Shown here piece by piece: positions 12,304 through 21,634 of a DNA stretch of 64,000 nt (position 1 is its first letter; each line of letters opens with the position of its first letter). The DNA lies in the NCBI GenBank assembly GCA_951394405.1, contig OX596338.1:4092001-4156000 (forward strand). The letters are read 5' to 3'. The notes below the pieces were generated by a model that did not search any database, was not told where the DNA came from, and saw nothing but the letters and a program-made list of their open reading frames with translations. The DNA is from Coprinellus micaceus (lineage: Eukaryota; Basidiomycota; Agaricomycetes; Agaricales; Psathyrellaceae). The translations under genes and the position numbers were made by a program.

Positions 12304-14507
12304 TTACAAATAACGAGGGATGACAGGAATGCGACCAAAGACCGAGAAAAACCGGCGAACGTAGTACGCACATAGCGAATCCTCCATCTTCTGCAGCGCC
12401 GCTTCGTCGGAATTGGTGCCGACCTCTTCAAAACCGGAGAACGGGGACGACCAATCCTTCATCAGGGTACGGAGGTGGAGAAGTTGAGGGAGCCGTTGCC
12501 GGATATTGAGGTGTCCAAGGCCACATGAGGATTGATGAAATTCAACAACTATGAAAGCACGGGCAAATGAAGGTGGGACAAGGCAATTGAGAAGGAGCTC
12601 ATGACGTTCAGGGGAATCGCGAATACTCGCTTGGTGGCAGAGGCGGCGGTCCAACGCAAGGAGCTCGAACCGAAAATTGAGTTCTGACAGCTCCCACATT
12701 GCCTCCTTCCAAGTGGGTTCCTCAATGCTGTCCGCGTTGACGATGCCATCACCACGCCACATTGGGGATTGCTGGAGCAATTCTGCTGTTGCGTTTGCTG
12801 CGAGAAGAGCCCCTTCGAGGAAGGTAAGACCTTCACGCTTCTCCTGCGAGTTTTTCTTGGCAGAGGTGTCTCTGCGGATAGCATCGAAGGAGGACGGGTC
12901 GAGTTGAAGAGCTCGGCGCCAAACACGATTTGAGACGGGCCCGGAGAGGGTGGCAGGGACAGCAGGCCCAACCCTGTGCTGCATGACGGGACGAAGCTGG
13001 AGCCACCGATAGACCATTGCCTTTTTGATGCTGGGGGTTCTGGTTGACGCGTTCTGGTTGAGATCGTCGCCGTCAAAGAACAGCGAAGGATTTGCGAATG
13101 CGAAGCCAGCATCACTGGGCAGGTCATTGGGAAAATCCCGTAGTTCAAGACTTTCGGTTGCCTTTAGCCATGCTTGGTGGACGGATGGTAAAAGAGAGGA
13201 GACGGGGGGCTTTAGGATTAAGGTTTTAAAGACGTTGTTGCGACGTTCTGCCGTGAGATGGGATGACCGGTCTGCAGTAAAGATATGAGCGATCAAACAC
13301 AATAGTAACACCAAGGTACGCACAAGGGTGGTACGAAACTTGAACGCCCCGCAGGCTGTCAGCGTTGGCCTGGGCGCTATTTAGGCTTCGAGGACCATCT
13401 GAACGAGGTGGTGGGGGGTCGTAATTTGTTGCAAAAATGTCGGCAGTATGAAGAACATGACGAGAGTTGAGATAGATTTCTTGGAGTCGGCGAGGATTGG
13501 TCGCCTTGCCTCGGAAGATGACGGGGTGCTTGATGGTGCCCTGGTCTCGGACAACGTGCAGTGCGGCCTTCTCGAATTCAACAACCCTGTCGATGCGCGT
13601 GTGGGGGAGGTGTTCAATGTCCAGCATCATCCATACAGGGAGCCCCGCAACGACACATTGCTTGACGATGGCCGGATCCGAGGTGAACGTGCCCAGAGTG
13701 TCCGCGACGGTGGTTGCTGGAGGCTCGAGACCCAGAATGCGGGGCGTGCATACAGTTTCCCAGTAGAGGGCTGCATGGAGTTCGAGGAGGAATCGCTGTA
13801 CCTCAACGAGGCAGCGCCAGAGCTCCCGACGAGTCATGGGGATAGTCTTGATACGGGCAAGGAATGTGTGTGCCCACCCTCGACGAATGATGATGACCTC
13901 ACGGTACGACTCGGGACTCTTCGATCGTGGGTCTTCCAGGTAGTCGGCGACCTGCTTGGCAAATTGGGCCTCAATGTTGTCGAACGCGGAGAGGTCATAG
14001 GGACAGATGAGGACATAGTGTGCGGTTGACGAAGTAAATTCGGGGCAATGGGCGTGATACGACTTCCACAGGATTTCGAGTGGGTGTGAGTACTGCGGTT
14101 TGCGGAGGATGGCAGCGAAGTGGGGAAAGCCACCACTGGAAGGCTGGGGCCATTGGATATAGTCATCGGCACCGCAGCGGAAATCCCAACACATGGAGAC
14201 TTCGCGGTTGCCGGTGGGTGGTAATTCTGGGATCCAGGGGACGTTCACCGCAGCGATAACATTTTCTCCGTAGTGGACGAGGGCGCCCGCTTGGTATGTG
14301 AGATCGGCTGGGTCTAACACCAGGCGTGAGCGTGCGTCATGGGTGAGAAGGAGAGAACATACGATTCTCGTCGAACGCCTTATGGAGGAGGAGCTTGGGG
14401 TTGGCCAGCACGGCCTCACGCGAGAACTTGGCCTACGAAAATGTGTCAAGTCTTGCGAGTAACGTGCGCCATGTATAAACACTCACTGCAAAGGCGGCCG
14501 AAGCCAT
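12304..14507 (-). CDS. KDZ passenger protein 1, unknown function (682 aa)
   Basis: Four exons keep frame: 14507-14487, 14432-14363, 14313-13324 and 13271-12304 (2049 nt). The last intron uses the donor GTGCGT after codon base 1. An in-frame ATG at 14642 would add 45 residues. I do not recognise the protein. The central part is globular and mixed alpha/beta (for example VPWIPELPP, GRGWAHTF-like RRGWAHTFLARIKTIP, and the basic block FRGKATNPRRLQEIYLNSRHV). The C-terminal half is helical and includes a WRRALQLDPSSF segment. There is no HxD..H signature of TET/JBP dioxygenases, which occur beside some fungal KDZ transposases, and no transposase or integrase triad that I can see. Location inside the repeats and intact splicing suggest a transposon cargo or accessory gene. 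Confidence 0.78.
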
Positions 14508-14639
14508 GACCCGTAGAGACCTTCCGGTGACGACTAGGCTTGACGGTGTAAGTGTCGGGATAGCCAATGGCGAGACGAATTGATCTTGAGGGCGGCTTGA
14601 GGAACCACATTGCACCAACGGAACGCGAGCGCGGCAACA

Positions 14640-15515
14640 CATCTAGCGCCTGACACAGGGTCGAGACGGCGAGGAGGGACTACAATTCCAGTGCACTGGG
14701 GCCTGACACGAGATCTAGGCTTGCCATAGCGAGTAAACCTCCAGTGCGCCGACACGAGATCTAGCCGCACTCGAGGGAGCAGAGAATACTGAAAGACACG
14801 ACAGGGCACAAAACTGTACCAATGCCTGACACGAGATCTAGGCATTGGTCCAAAGAAACACCCAGCTCAGCTGACACGAGATCTAGCTGAACTGGATGCA
14901 TTGGAGAAGGGAGGTAGGGGAAGGCTCACCAGCGCCGCAGAGAATGGAATAGACCCGGTTGAGGCTTCTGGTAGCGTAAGTCACGGTCGGTCTGAAGTGT
15001 GAAATAAAGGCTTACCTTGATGTTACCGAAGTGAGAGGGACAACGAGTGGGAGGGAGAGGACTCGGTGGGAGACGGATGGACGATGTGTGCGGTCAAGAT
15101 AGCAATCAACAAGCACAGGTGAGTTGGGCGTTGTCGTTGTTTGGCTATGCGTGGCAACAGCCTTTGCGCCAACAAGGCCGCGATCGAAATCGCACAAGTC
15201 CACGTTGCTGTTTAAACACCATCTACCACCAACCACACTCCTCCTCCCTCTTTCCTCTCCTCCAAAACTGTGGCGCCACTCGGGGTAGATCTCGTTGTCA
15301 CCCTGGGTTGCGCTTTTCTCAACCGATAAGCCTAGATCGCGTGTCAGGCTTAGAGGTTCACTTCAGCGGCTCCAGGGATCCCTTTCTGTTCGCGGCTCCC
15401 CCCCCCCTTCTTCCTCACTTCACATTTCCAATTCGAAAATTGCCTTGGGTAGATCTCGTTGTCACCCGAATAGCCTATTTCACAATGTCTGAGCCTAGAT
15501 CTCGCGTCAGGCCCA
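14640..15515. repeat. Cluster of eight constant-loop hairpins
   Basis: Four copies of the core GACACGAGATCT read on the plus strand (14701-14720, 14751-14764, 14824-14843, 14870-14886). Four near-copies read on the minus strand (15285-15304, 15330-15350, 15447-15467, 15493-15512). Each core is flanked by short arms that pair with each other, yet the arms differ between copies: AATGCCT with AGGCATT, TCAGCT with AGCTGA, AAGCCT with AGGCTT, GGGT with ACCC. The cluster occupies the space between the minus-strand passenger 1 gene and the next genes, with the orientation switching near 15,000-15,280. The function is unknown. It could be protein-binding sites, termination hairpins or miniature insertions. 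Confidence 0.75.
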
Positions 15516-16528
15516 GTCGTTTTGCCTTGTCTCTTTGCCTGCGGAAGCGCGGTCCCCGTCTTTTAATCTTACCAGATACCTTTGTCGTCTCTTCGATCCC
15601 TTTCATATCTACATATCTCATTCTTCGTCACCTTTCTTTTCACAGGCCTTAGTTATACCATGTTCTATTTACATCTGCGTATGCGCCGGTTCCCATTTCC
15701 TCAGACCCGACGTTCAATTCGCTTATCACGTCGCTTTCTCCTGATGCACGATTGTACTGGTCTGATCTTTGCACTGGTCACATTGTGGCCCCATCTCCTC
15801 CAAGTTAGACAACATTCTCCCGTCGCCACCCAGATCCCTTTCAACCATATAATCGTCCAGCTCGGCCTGTGCGCCTTCCGTCTTGGCTTGGTCAAGTGGC
15901 TCAAGCCACTCTCCTCGAGATCTTTACCACCCAGCGCGTCAAGGAGTCCCTCGCCCAAGGTGTGCACCAGCTGCGTTTCCAGACGCTCAGCCCCAATTCG
16001 TTCGCAGCTTACTTTTAACATCTTTTGCTCGAATGCGATGTTTGTTCTGCCTTATTCATGATACCTCTCGATGCGGCTTGACTCCCGTTCGCTTATCTTA
16101 TGTATATTCTTATTACGCTCGACCGTAGTTCCATCCGCGGCCTCCTCTACCTACACTGAAGTTCATTCACTGGATGTCAACAGACGTCCAACCCTTTAAC
16201 GACAGCAGGTGCTCGCCTCCTTTCAGTTCGGCCTCCAAAAGAGAGACGCCCCCCGGACGACACCCTGCGACTGCCTATGCGATCCCGACCTCCTGGAGGA
16301 CCTCTCGCTAAGCGCGCCCGCACATTCAAGGTCTCGGCCCTTGCCCTCCAGTCCATCCAAGCTGTGCATGGCGACGCCGTTGGGCAAATTAACAATGATT
16401 GAGATCCACCAAGCAAACATGGTAATTTTAGGTTCGTCAGGATAGCACATCTCCTACCAATTGAAATCACTAAATTCAAAATGTAGTCTAAGTGACAGTC
16501 TAACTACGGGCCGACATTGGGCCCCTGG
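15516..16528. other. Transposon interior without a supported gene
   Basis: Several open frames exist here, but none has a splice-consistent continuation or a recognisable motif. A Pro/Arg-rich frame near 16200-16410 could be an exon, but no start or partner exon could be defended. Confidence 0.35.
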
Positions 16529-17181
16529 TCACAATTCGGTCATATCAAACCCCTTGACCTCCTCGCCAGAGTCGAGGGTGAGGGTGGTCTGTTGCGCGCG
16601 GGCGCGTGCAGTAAGACGGCACTTTGCAGGTAGAAATTTCGGCTGTCTTTCGGGTTCCTGAAGGCGCCGGCGCTTCGTGGGTGGACCTTGATCGAGTTCG
16701 TCTCTGGCAGCTTCCTCATCGGTGTCCTCCTGCTGCGCCGTGGATGGTCCTGCGATGTGTGGTCCCCTGTATTGCGGAAGGTGAGTGTACGTCGTCCTTT
16801 GAATGACCAAGCACTTACGTCTGGTTGTTCTCAGCCTCGAGACGTTCCCTCAGCTCACGCACAATGCTGGCTGCGATCTCCAACTTTGCCTGAACAAAAA
16901 TCCTGGTGTCGGCCCTCAGACGGCGGGTCTCATGAGCGCAACCATTCGGGCACTATGAACCGCAAAGACATGTCAACGACAGGTGGAAGGAATGTTTTCG
17001 AATCTAGCAAGACACCTACCGTGATACGGCGCACAGCGAACAAGTCGGGTTCAAATCGTCCCATGAAGACAATGCCATTCAAAGCGCCGTGATGCTCGCA
17101 TCCCACAGGTGGCAGATTAGGCACAATGAGGAGGTCGAGTAGCTTCTGCTCAATGCTTCGCTGAGTGAGCGCAGGGGGCAT
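16529..17181 (-). CDS. KDZ passenger protein 2, small Cys/His protein (177 aa)
   Basis: Three exons keep frame: 17181-17020, 16952-16819 and 16766-16529 (534 nt), with GTAGGT..ATAG and GTAAGT..ACAG introns. The N-terminus is a helix (RSIEQKLLDLLIVPNLPP) followed by CEHHG. Exon 2 opens with CPNGCAHE and continues as a long Arg/Glu-rich helix (RELRERLEAENN), a likely coiled coil. Exon 3 is acidic and then basic, with PTKRRRL, a plausible nuclear localisation signal. The Cys/His groups could bind one metal ion. I know no family for it. It lies between the hairpin cluster and passenger gene 3 and points away from the latter, so the two may share the 17.2-18.3 kb promoter region. It has no obvious damage. 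Confidence 0.68.
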
Positions 17182-18285
17182 TGTGGTGGTAAGTTGAGTT
17201 TGTGTTTCCGGGGTTGACCTTACTCACTCGTACGACAGCGCCGGCCCCTCGGAGTCCGTCACCCCAGGCCCCGTCGACCAGGTGGATTCGTAAGCCTGGT
17301 ATCTATGCCCATTGGCTCGGATCCTTGTGCCACAGCCTGGCCGCTCCCTCACGCCGGATGCGATGGGGGCCTCCCCGCCCAAGGCGCTTGGTCGGTCCTT
17401 TTTCTGCGCCCCCATCCAGGGTCACAACTAATTTATGTCTATTTTCCCCAACTATACCCCAAAAGTACTGCGCTTTCGCCCGCCGACGCCCGGGCTAATA
17501 CTGCGTCTCCTTATCTGAAATAACTCCTCCAATCGGAGACGACACCGCCGTTTCACCTGTATTCTCCGCCCATTGGACCCGCTATCCGCCTGCCAGTTTT
17601 CCCCGAATCCTTCTCCGATGTTCTCATCGCCCATGTCTCTTATTTGTATTCGTTGTGGGCACCGCCTCTCCACCCAACGTACCCCTCCCCCTTTTCCGGG
17701 ACGCTTCACAGCACCGCTTAAACCTCACCCACTCGCACCTCAGCATCTTCCCGCCATATCCAGCTTCACTCTATCGATCACCCAAGACGGCGCCATCTAA
17801 GTTGTTCCCCTCGCTTTTGCCAGTCGTTATCCAGCTTACCTTCGACACTGTCTTTCCTCTTTCCGCACTTCTTCACCGTTTGCTCAGTCTCTTCTTGCTG
17901 TTCCCCGCACACTCATTCACACCTCTGCCATTTGTCACGTCTATCTTCGCGTTCTTTACCTTCCTCTCGAGTCTTTCGTGTCAGTAGACTTTGCGCTGTC
18001 CGGCTCGATCCAAGTTCACCCGGTTGTTTACGGTCGTCCTTGGTATCCTTCACCGTCTCTCCAGTTACCTTTCCCCAGTATATTACGCTTCATACCCTCC
18101 TTTCTTGTGTTCCCTTCTGACTTCTTGTTGTGCCGCCATTTTTGACCCACTTTGCTCGGTACAATCCATCCCCGTCTAGCTTCTCTTTATATTCATTCCA
18201 CTTTCTCACTCTCTTTCAAGTTTCCGTCCATCGTCATTCCCTCACCCAGACCATTTCTGCTTTTGGGGACACCTCTCTCATAACC
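17182..18285. other. Divergent promoter region between passenger genes 2 and 3
   Basis: About 1.1 kb separates two genes that diverge. The plus strand is rich in pyrimidines from about 17,800 to 18,280, as in fungal leaders just upstream of a start codon. No gene is supported. Confidence 0.45.
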
Positions 18286-20583
18286 ATGTCTGACTCTGAC
18301 TCCGACTCTGGCTCTGATACCTCCCGCCCGTCGAACCCAGTGAAAGTCGAGAACCGCGGTCGTGCCAGCAAGTACATGACCCCCGACATGACGGAGGCGG
18401 TCACTGCCACATTCGATGACTTTGAGAAGCAAGTCTTCGACCGCCCTCTCATGACCAAGGCGCAAGAGGAGGAAATGGTCACCTGGAAGAAGACTACGAT
18501 CAACGCGTTCCTTGACGCTGAAGAGGGGCCGTTCGTGGGGTGCATTGTTCCTGGTAGTCCGAAGTTGAAGCGCTCGGCATGGTATAGGGTGAGTTTTTTT
18601 TTCTGGCCGACCTCCTAGCCTTTCGCTGACCTCTTGTCAGCGTATCTATCAAATTTACCACAACCGGCACAGGTACCGCTACAAAGACCTCATTGACGCC
18701 AACCGCAGAGCCCACGCTGCAGCTGGGTCTGTCGCCCATCCCACTGCTGCGCCGACTATCAACGATGCCCAGACTCTGAAGCTGCTCCGTGGCACCTGGC
18801 TTAGGATGATCGGGAAAGTCACACCACGTGATATCTTCGTCGAGGAGAACCCGGAGCTCATCGAGCTGAAGAAGAAGGAAATTCGGAAGGAACCTGGCAA
18901 TGTGGCCTTTGCAGGTGGTCTCAATAACGCAGCAATTGCGAGGGCGTGGGCTGAGTGTGATAACAAGGCGAAGTACGAAGAGATGGCGAACGATGTCGAG
19001 AGTAGTGTCGAGTTGTTAGTCTCCTCCGCATAAAGTTCCCCAAACAAGAGCACTGATAACAAGCCCCTCAGGACTAGGCATTACTTTCCTTTCCTGATGC
19101 AGACCGCCATCCGCGAACTCCTCCAGCGTAAGACCACAGGTGATGCCGCCATCAAGGTACTTATGGCCTGGCGCCGGGAAGACGGAACTGTCTCAACTTC
19201 CACGTTGGTTACCCTGTCCTGTCACCAAAAAAACCTCGTGCTGACAAAACCCCTTCGCCAGTGCCGCTGCTGCATATGATGCTTCCAACGACCGGGAGCT
19301 TCAGTTCCCACTCCCTGACCTTGCGGCCCAAGAGGCAGCTTGGGGACAGGAGGCCCATGACATCCTTCCACGTAAGTACCCTCCACACCTAATCGCACAA
19401 ACTCCCCTTTACTCACTTCTCGGCGTAGCCCTCCGGAGTGGCACAGTCGCCTTCCCCACCGGCCTGACAGGGGTTCCCCTTTGGGCTGATATCGACCTTT
19501 CAGTCGCAGGCCCTCGGCAAGTCACCAAGGCCATTCGGGAATACAGCGATGCATTGTGGGGTATGTATAAACTTGATTTCCCTCCTCACCACAGTCGCTG
19601 ACACATCCCTAGCCTTCGCACACGGCTCTCGAAGGCCAATTCCCGTCATCCCTTATGCCGAAATCGCCGAGGACCCCGACCAGTACTACGACACTACGAA
19701 GTTCACTCTACCCGCTCCCTTAAACATCAGCGAGGCTGAGAGGGGCAGCTTATATGCCCTTGCCGACTACCTCGCAGCTCTGTCTCAATCGCCTACCCCC
19801 TTCCAGTTCCACTCTGCGACGGGGGACGTGCAGCCTACCCCTGGGGGTGCAGATGCCCCTAACAATAGGCAATCAGATATTTCGCCTCCCCCCGGCCCGA
19901 GGACGGAACCCTCTGCCGACGCTGATGCTGACCTCGGACCCTTGGGCGACGCCGAGAAGGAGGGGGCTCATAGCGAGTTCGAAGATCCCACCAAGAAGAA
20001 CAAGAAGAACAAGAAGGAGAGGAAGGCGAAGAAGAGATCGGTGGAGGGTGAGGCACCTGCTACGGAGATGGGCACCAAGAAGAAGAAGAAGAAATCGAGC
20101 AAGGATAAGGGTAACCTGGACGGGGAGGGCGCCATCGGAGGCGAGGAGGCACCTGCGAAGAAGAAGACGGGGAAGCGATCTGGGGAAGCGCCCAATGAGG
20201 AAGGAGAACGGCCAACGAAGAGACAGAAGCCGATCACGGAGGAAGTGGGTGAGAGCAGCGCGAAGAAGTCCAAGAAGAGGAAGGCCGACCACCTCGACAA
20301 CAACAACGCCGACCTCGAGACACCCGCCAATGGTAACCCCCCTCCGAAGGTCGTGCGAGCTACCAAGAAGCAGAAGGTCACCGCCCCCGATGAGAACACC
20401 GCCCCCGTCCAGAAGGAGCCGGCTCTGTCTAATCGTGGCCGCCGCTCTGTCCGTAATCAATCCGACGCTCTCACCACAGCACCGAAGCAAACTGCCCCTC
20501 CATCCAAGCGCACGAAGGTTTCCGAGCGATACTACATCATCACTGAGCCCATCCGCCCTCCAACACCTCCTCTCCCAATGTGA
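18286..20583 (+). CDS. KDZ passenger protein 3, Lys-rich nuclear protein (673 aa)
   Basis: Six exons keep frame: 18286-18588, 18641-19014, 19072-19203, 19262-19371, 19429-19560 and 19613-20583 (2022 nt). The protein starts with an acidic Ser/Asp run. A helical region follows (HNRHRYRYKDLIDANRRA, then TPRDIFVEENPELI and ARAWAECDNKAKYEEMAN), whose spacing is reminiscent of an HMG-box-like fold; that is only a resemblance. Next come PLWADIDLSVAGPRQVTKAI and PIPVIPYAEIAEDPDQYYD. The last 200 residues are dominated by Lys-rich blocks (KKKKKKSSK, KKSKKRK), so nuclear localisation and DNA or chromatin contact are likely. I do not recognise a named family. It is transcribed opposite to the transposase, near the right end of the element. 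Confidence 0.82.
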
Positions 20584-20875
20584 TCCTCCCATCGGTGCTC
20601 CCATTCCCAGACCGAATCGTTCTTATCTTATCTTGGCCTCCCTTTAGTACGACACTCGACGTGGCCTGGTTCCGATACACCCCCTTTCAACACCTCTCCT
20701 TTTAAAGACTGCTTATTGTGCCCTACCTTCCTTCAATACCCCTGCTATTTAAACACTGTTTATTACCCTCCCCCGCGTCCTTCCCTTCAACGCCCCTGCT
20801 ATTTAAACACCCTTTAATTCCCTCTGTTTAAACACTTCTTCGTCACCGACCACGTAGTTCAGAAATGCATCGTAA
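20584..20875. repeat. Right subterminal TTTAAACAC-type repeats and 3' flank of passenger gene 3
   Basis: Copies of TTTAAACAC lie at about 20749, 20802 and 20827, with another (TTAAACAC) inside the terminal repeat at about 20897. They mirror the set at the left end. The intervening sequence is pyrimidine-rich and partly repeated: 'CCCCTGCTATTTAAACAC' occurs twice, at about 20740 and 20793. Confidence 0.6.
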
Positions 20876-20968
20876 TTGGTATTTAAATACAGGTGCTTAA
20901 ACACTGTGTTTAACATTAACCACTACTTAACTATGGGATAGCGAATGTTTTAAAAAAACTCGGCCTGG
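20876..20968. repeat. Right terminal inverted repeat of the KDZ element
   Basis: This is the reverse-complement partner of 7246-7339, ending in CGGCCTGG. The adjoining host sequence (from about 20969) is the start of P450 intron 1, only 27 bp from the exon 1 donor. Confidence 0.88.
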
Positions 20969-20994
20969 ATTCTTGGTAAGGGTGCGATACTAAC

Positions 20995-21241
20995 CGTAAC
21001 GATGGTGGAGTCGTTCGAGCTGCTTGACCATGTCTCCGTCCTTCACTAAGTCGTAGTATGCCACATAATAGTCGGTCAACGACGCGAGAATTGGGCCAGG
21101 GACTTGAGCAATGGGGTGGAAGTAAAGTCTATAGGCAATCACACAAGTCAACCCGATAACGCTAACAGAGAGCAGCCCGACAAGGGGAAAGGGGGGGTTC
21201 AGATCATAGCCAGCCAGTGCGAAGTATTGAGAGACATTCAT
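20995..21241 (-). pseudogene. Cytochrome P450-B exon 1 (membrane anchor), cut off by the transposon
   Basis: It encodes 82 residues beginning at the ATG at 21241. A hydrophobic membrane anchor (VGLLSVSVIGLTCVIAYRLYF) is followed by the Pro-rich hinge HPIAQVPGPIL and the helix ending LERLHHRYG. It stops in the same codon phase as exon 1 of the intact paralog and is followed by the donor GTTAGT. Twenty-seven bases later the KDZ inverted repeat begins. The remainder of the gene resumes 13.7 kb away at 7221. A transcript from this exon would run into the transposon and give at best an 82-residue anchor peptide. Confidence 0.85.
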
Positions 21242-21634
21242 GATGGTGCAGCTGGGAGTTGATAATCAGTGGGCCATGGGTCGTGAATGGTGGAACTCCA
21301 GTTGAAGGGAACTCACGGTGGCTATATGTAGCCCTTGCGAAAGGACGCTCCGATTAGAAGTAGAATGCGGTCATCTGAAGTCTCCCAACCCATTGCTCGC
21401 AGATATCGCAGCTCCATCAAGCAGTCAAATCAGTTAGTAAAGAGTCTGGCTTGCCACGCCCTGAAGAATGGGAGCAGTAGGGAGGTAGGCGGCTGGAAGA
21501 AGCAGTGAAAAAGTGAATTAGTGGCAATGCGGTCGCAGAGACTGGCCAGAGCTATGACTTGGCATCGCTGATAGAACGCTTGAACGCCTCCGATTTACAG
21601 AGAACGACGGCCACGACAATTATAGTAGCATTTG
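21242..21634. other. P450-B promoter region
   Basis: About 390 bp lie between the stop of P450-C and the start codon of P450-B, both on the minus strand. No further feature is seen. Confidence 0.4.

Larger units (their letters stand above)
7246..20968. mobile_element. KDZ (Kyakuja-Dileera-Zisupton) DNA transposon with passenger genes
   Basis: A 13.7-kb element bounded by inverted repeats (7246-7339 and 20876-20968). It carries a complete KDZ transposase gene on the minus strand and three other spliced genes that all keep frame. It sits inside a P450 gene, whose exon 1 remains on one side and exons 3 onward on the other, both in the same orientation. That geometry shows insertion into a once continuous gene. 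Intact transposase, matching ends and undamaged passengers suggest recent arrival. No clear target-site duplication is visible: the bases outside the ends (gtctacaa on the left, attcttgg on the right) do not match. KDZ elements are known from Agaricomycetes; the passenger assignment is by position only. Confidence 0.88.

Noticed and set aside
14640..15515. CRISPR-like array
   Set aside because: The repeated cores are in a eukaryotic transposon, irregularly spaced, in both orientations, and have no spacers of constant length or cas genes.
15047..15652. Long plus-strand open frame in the hairpin region
   Set aside because: The frame runs through the repeat cores, has no motif and no splice partners; it is probably chance.
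19754..20647. Arg-rich 297-codon frame overlapping passenger gene 3
   Set aside because: It is the +1 shadow of the Lys-rich coding exon, which fits six joined exons in frame.
7246..20968. TET/JBP dioxygenase as KDZ cargo
   Set aside because: Searched for because TET/JBP genes accompany some fungal KDZ elements; none of the passenger genes shows an HxD..H dioxygenase signature.
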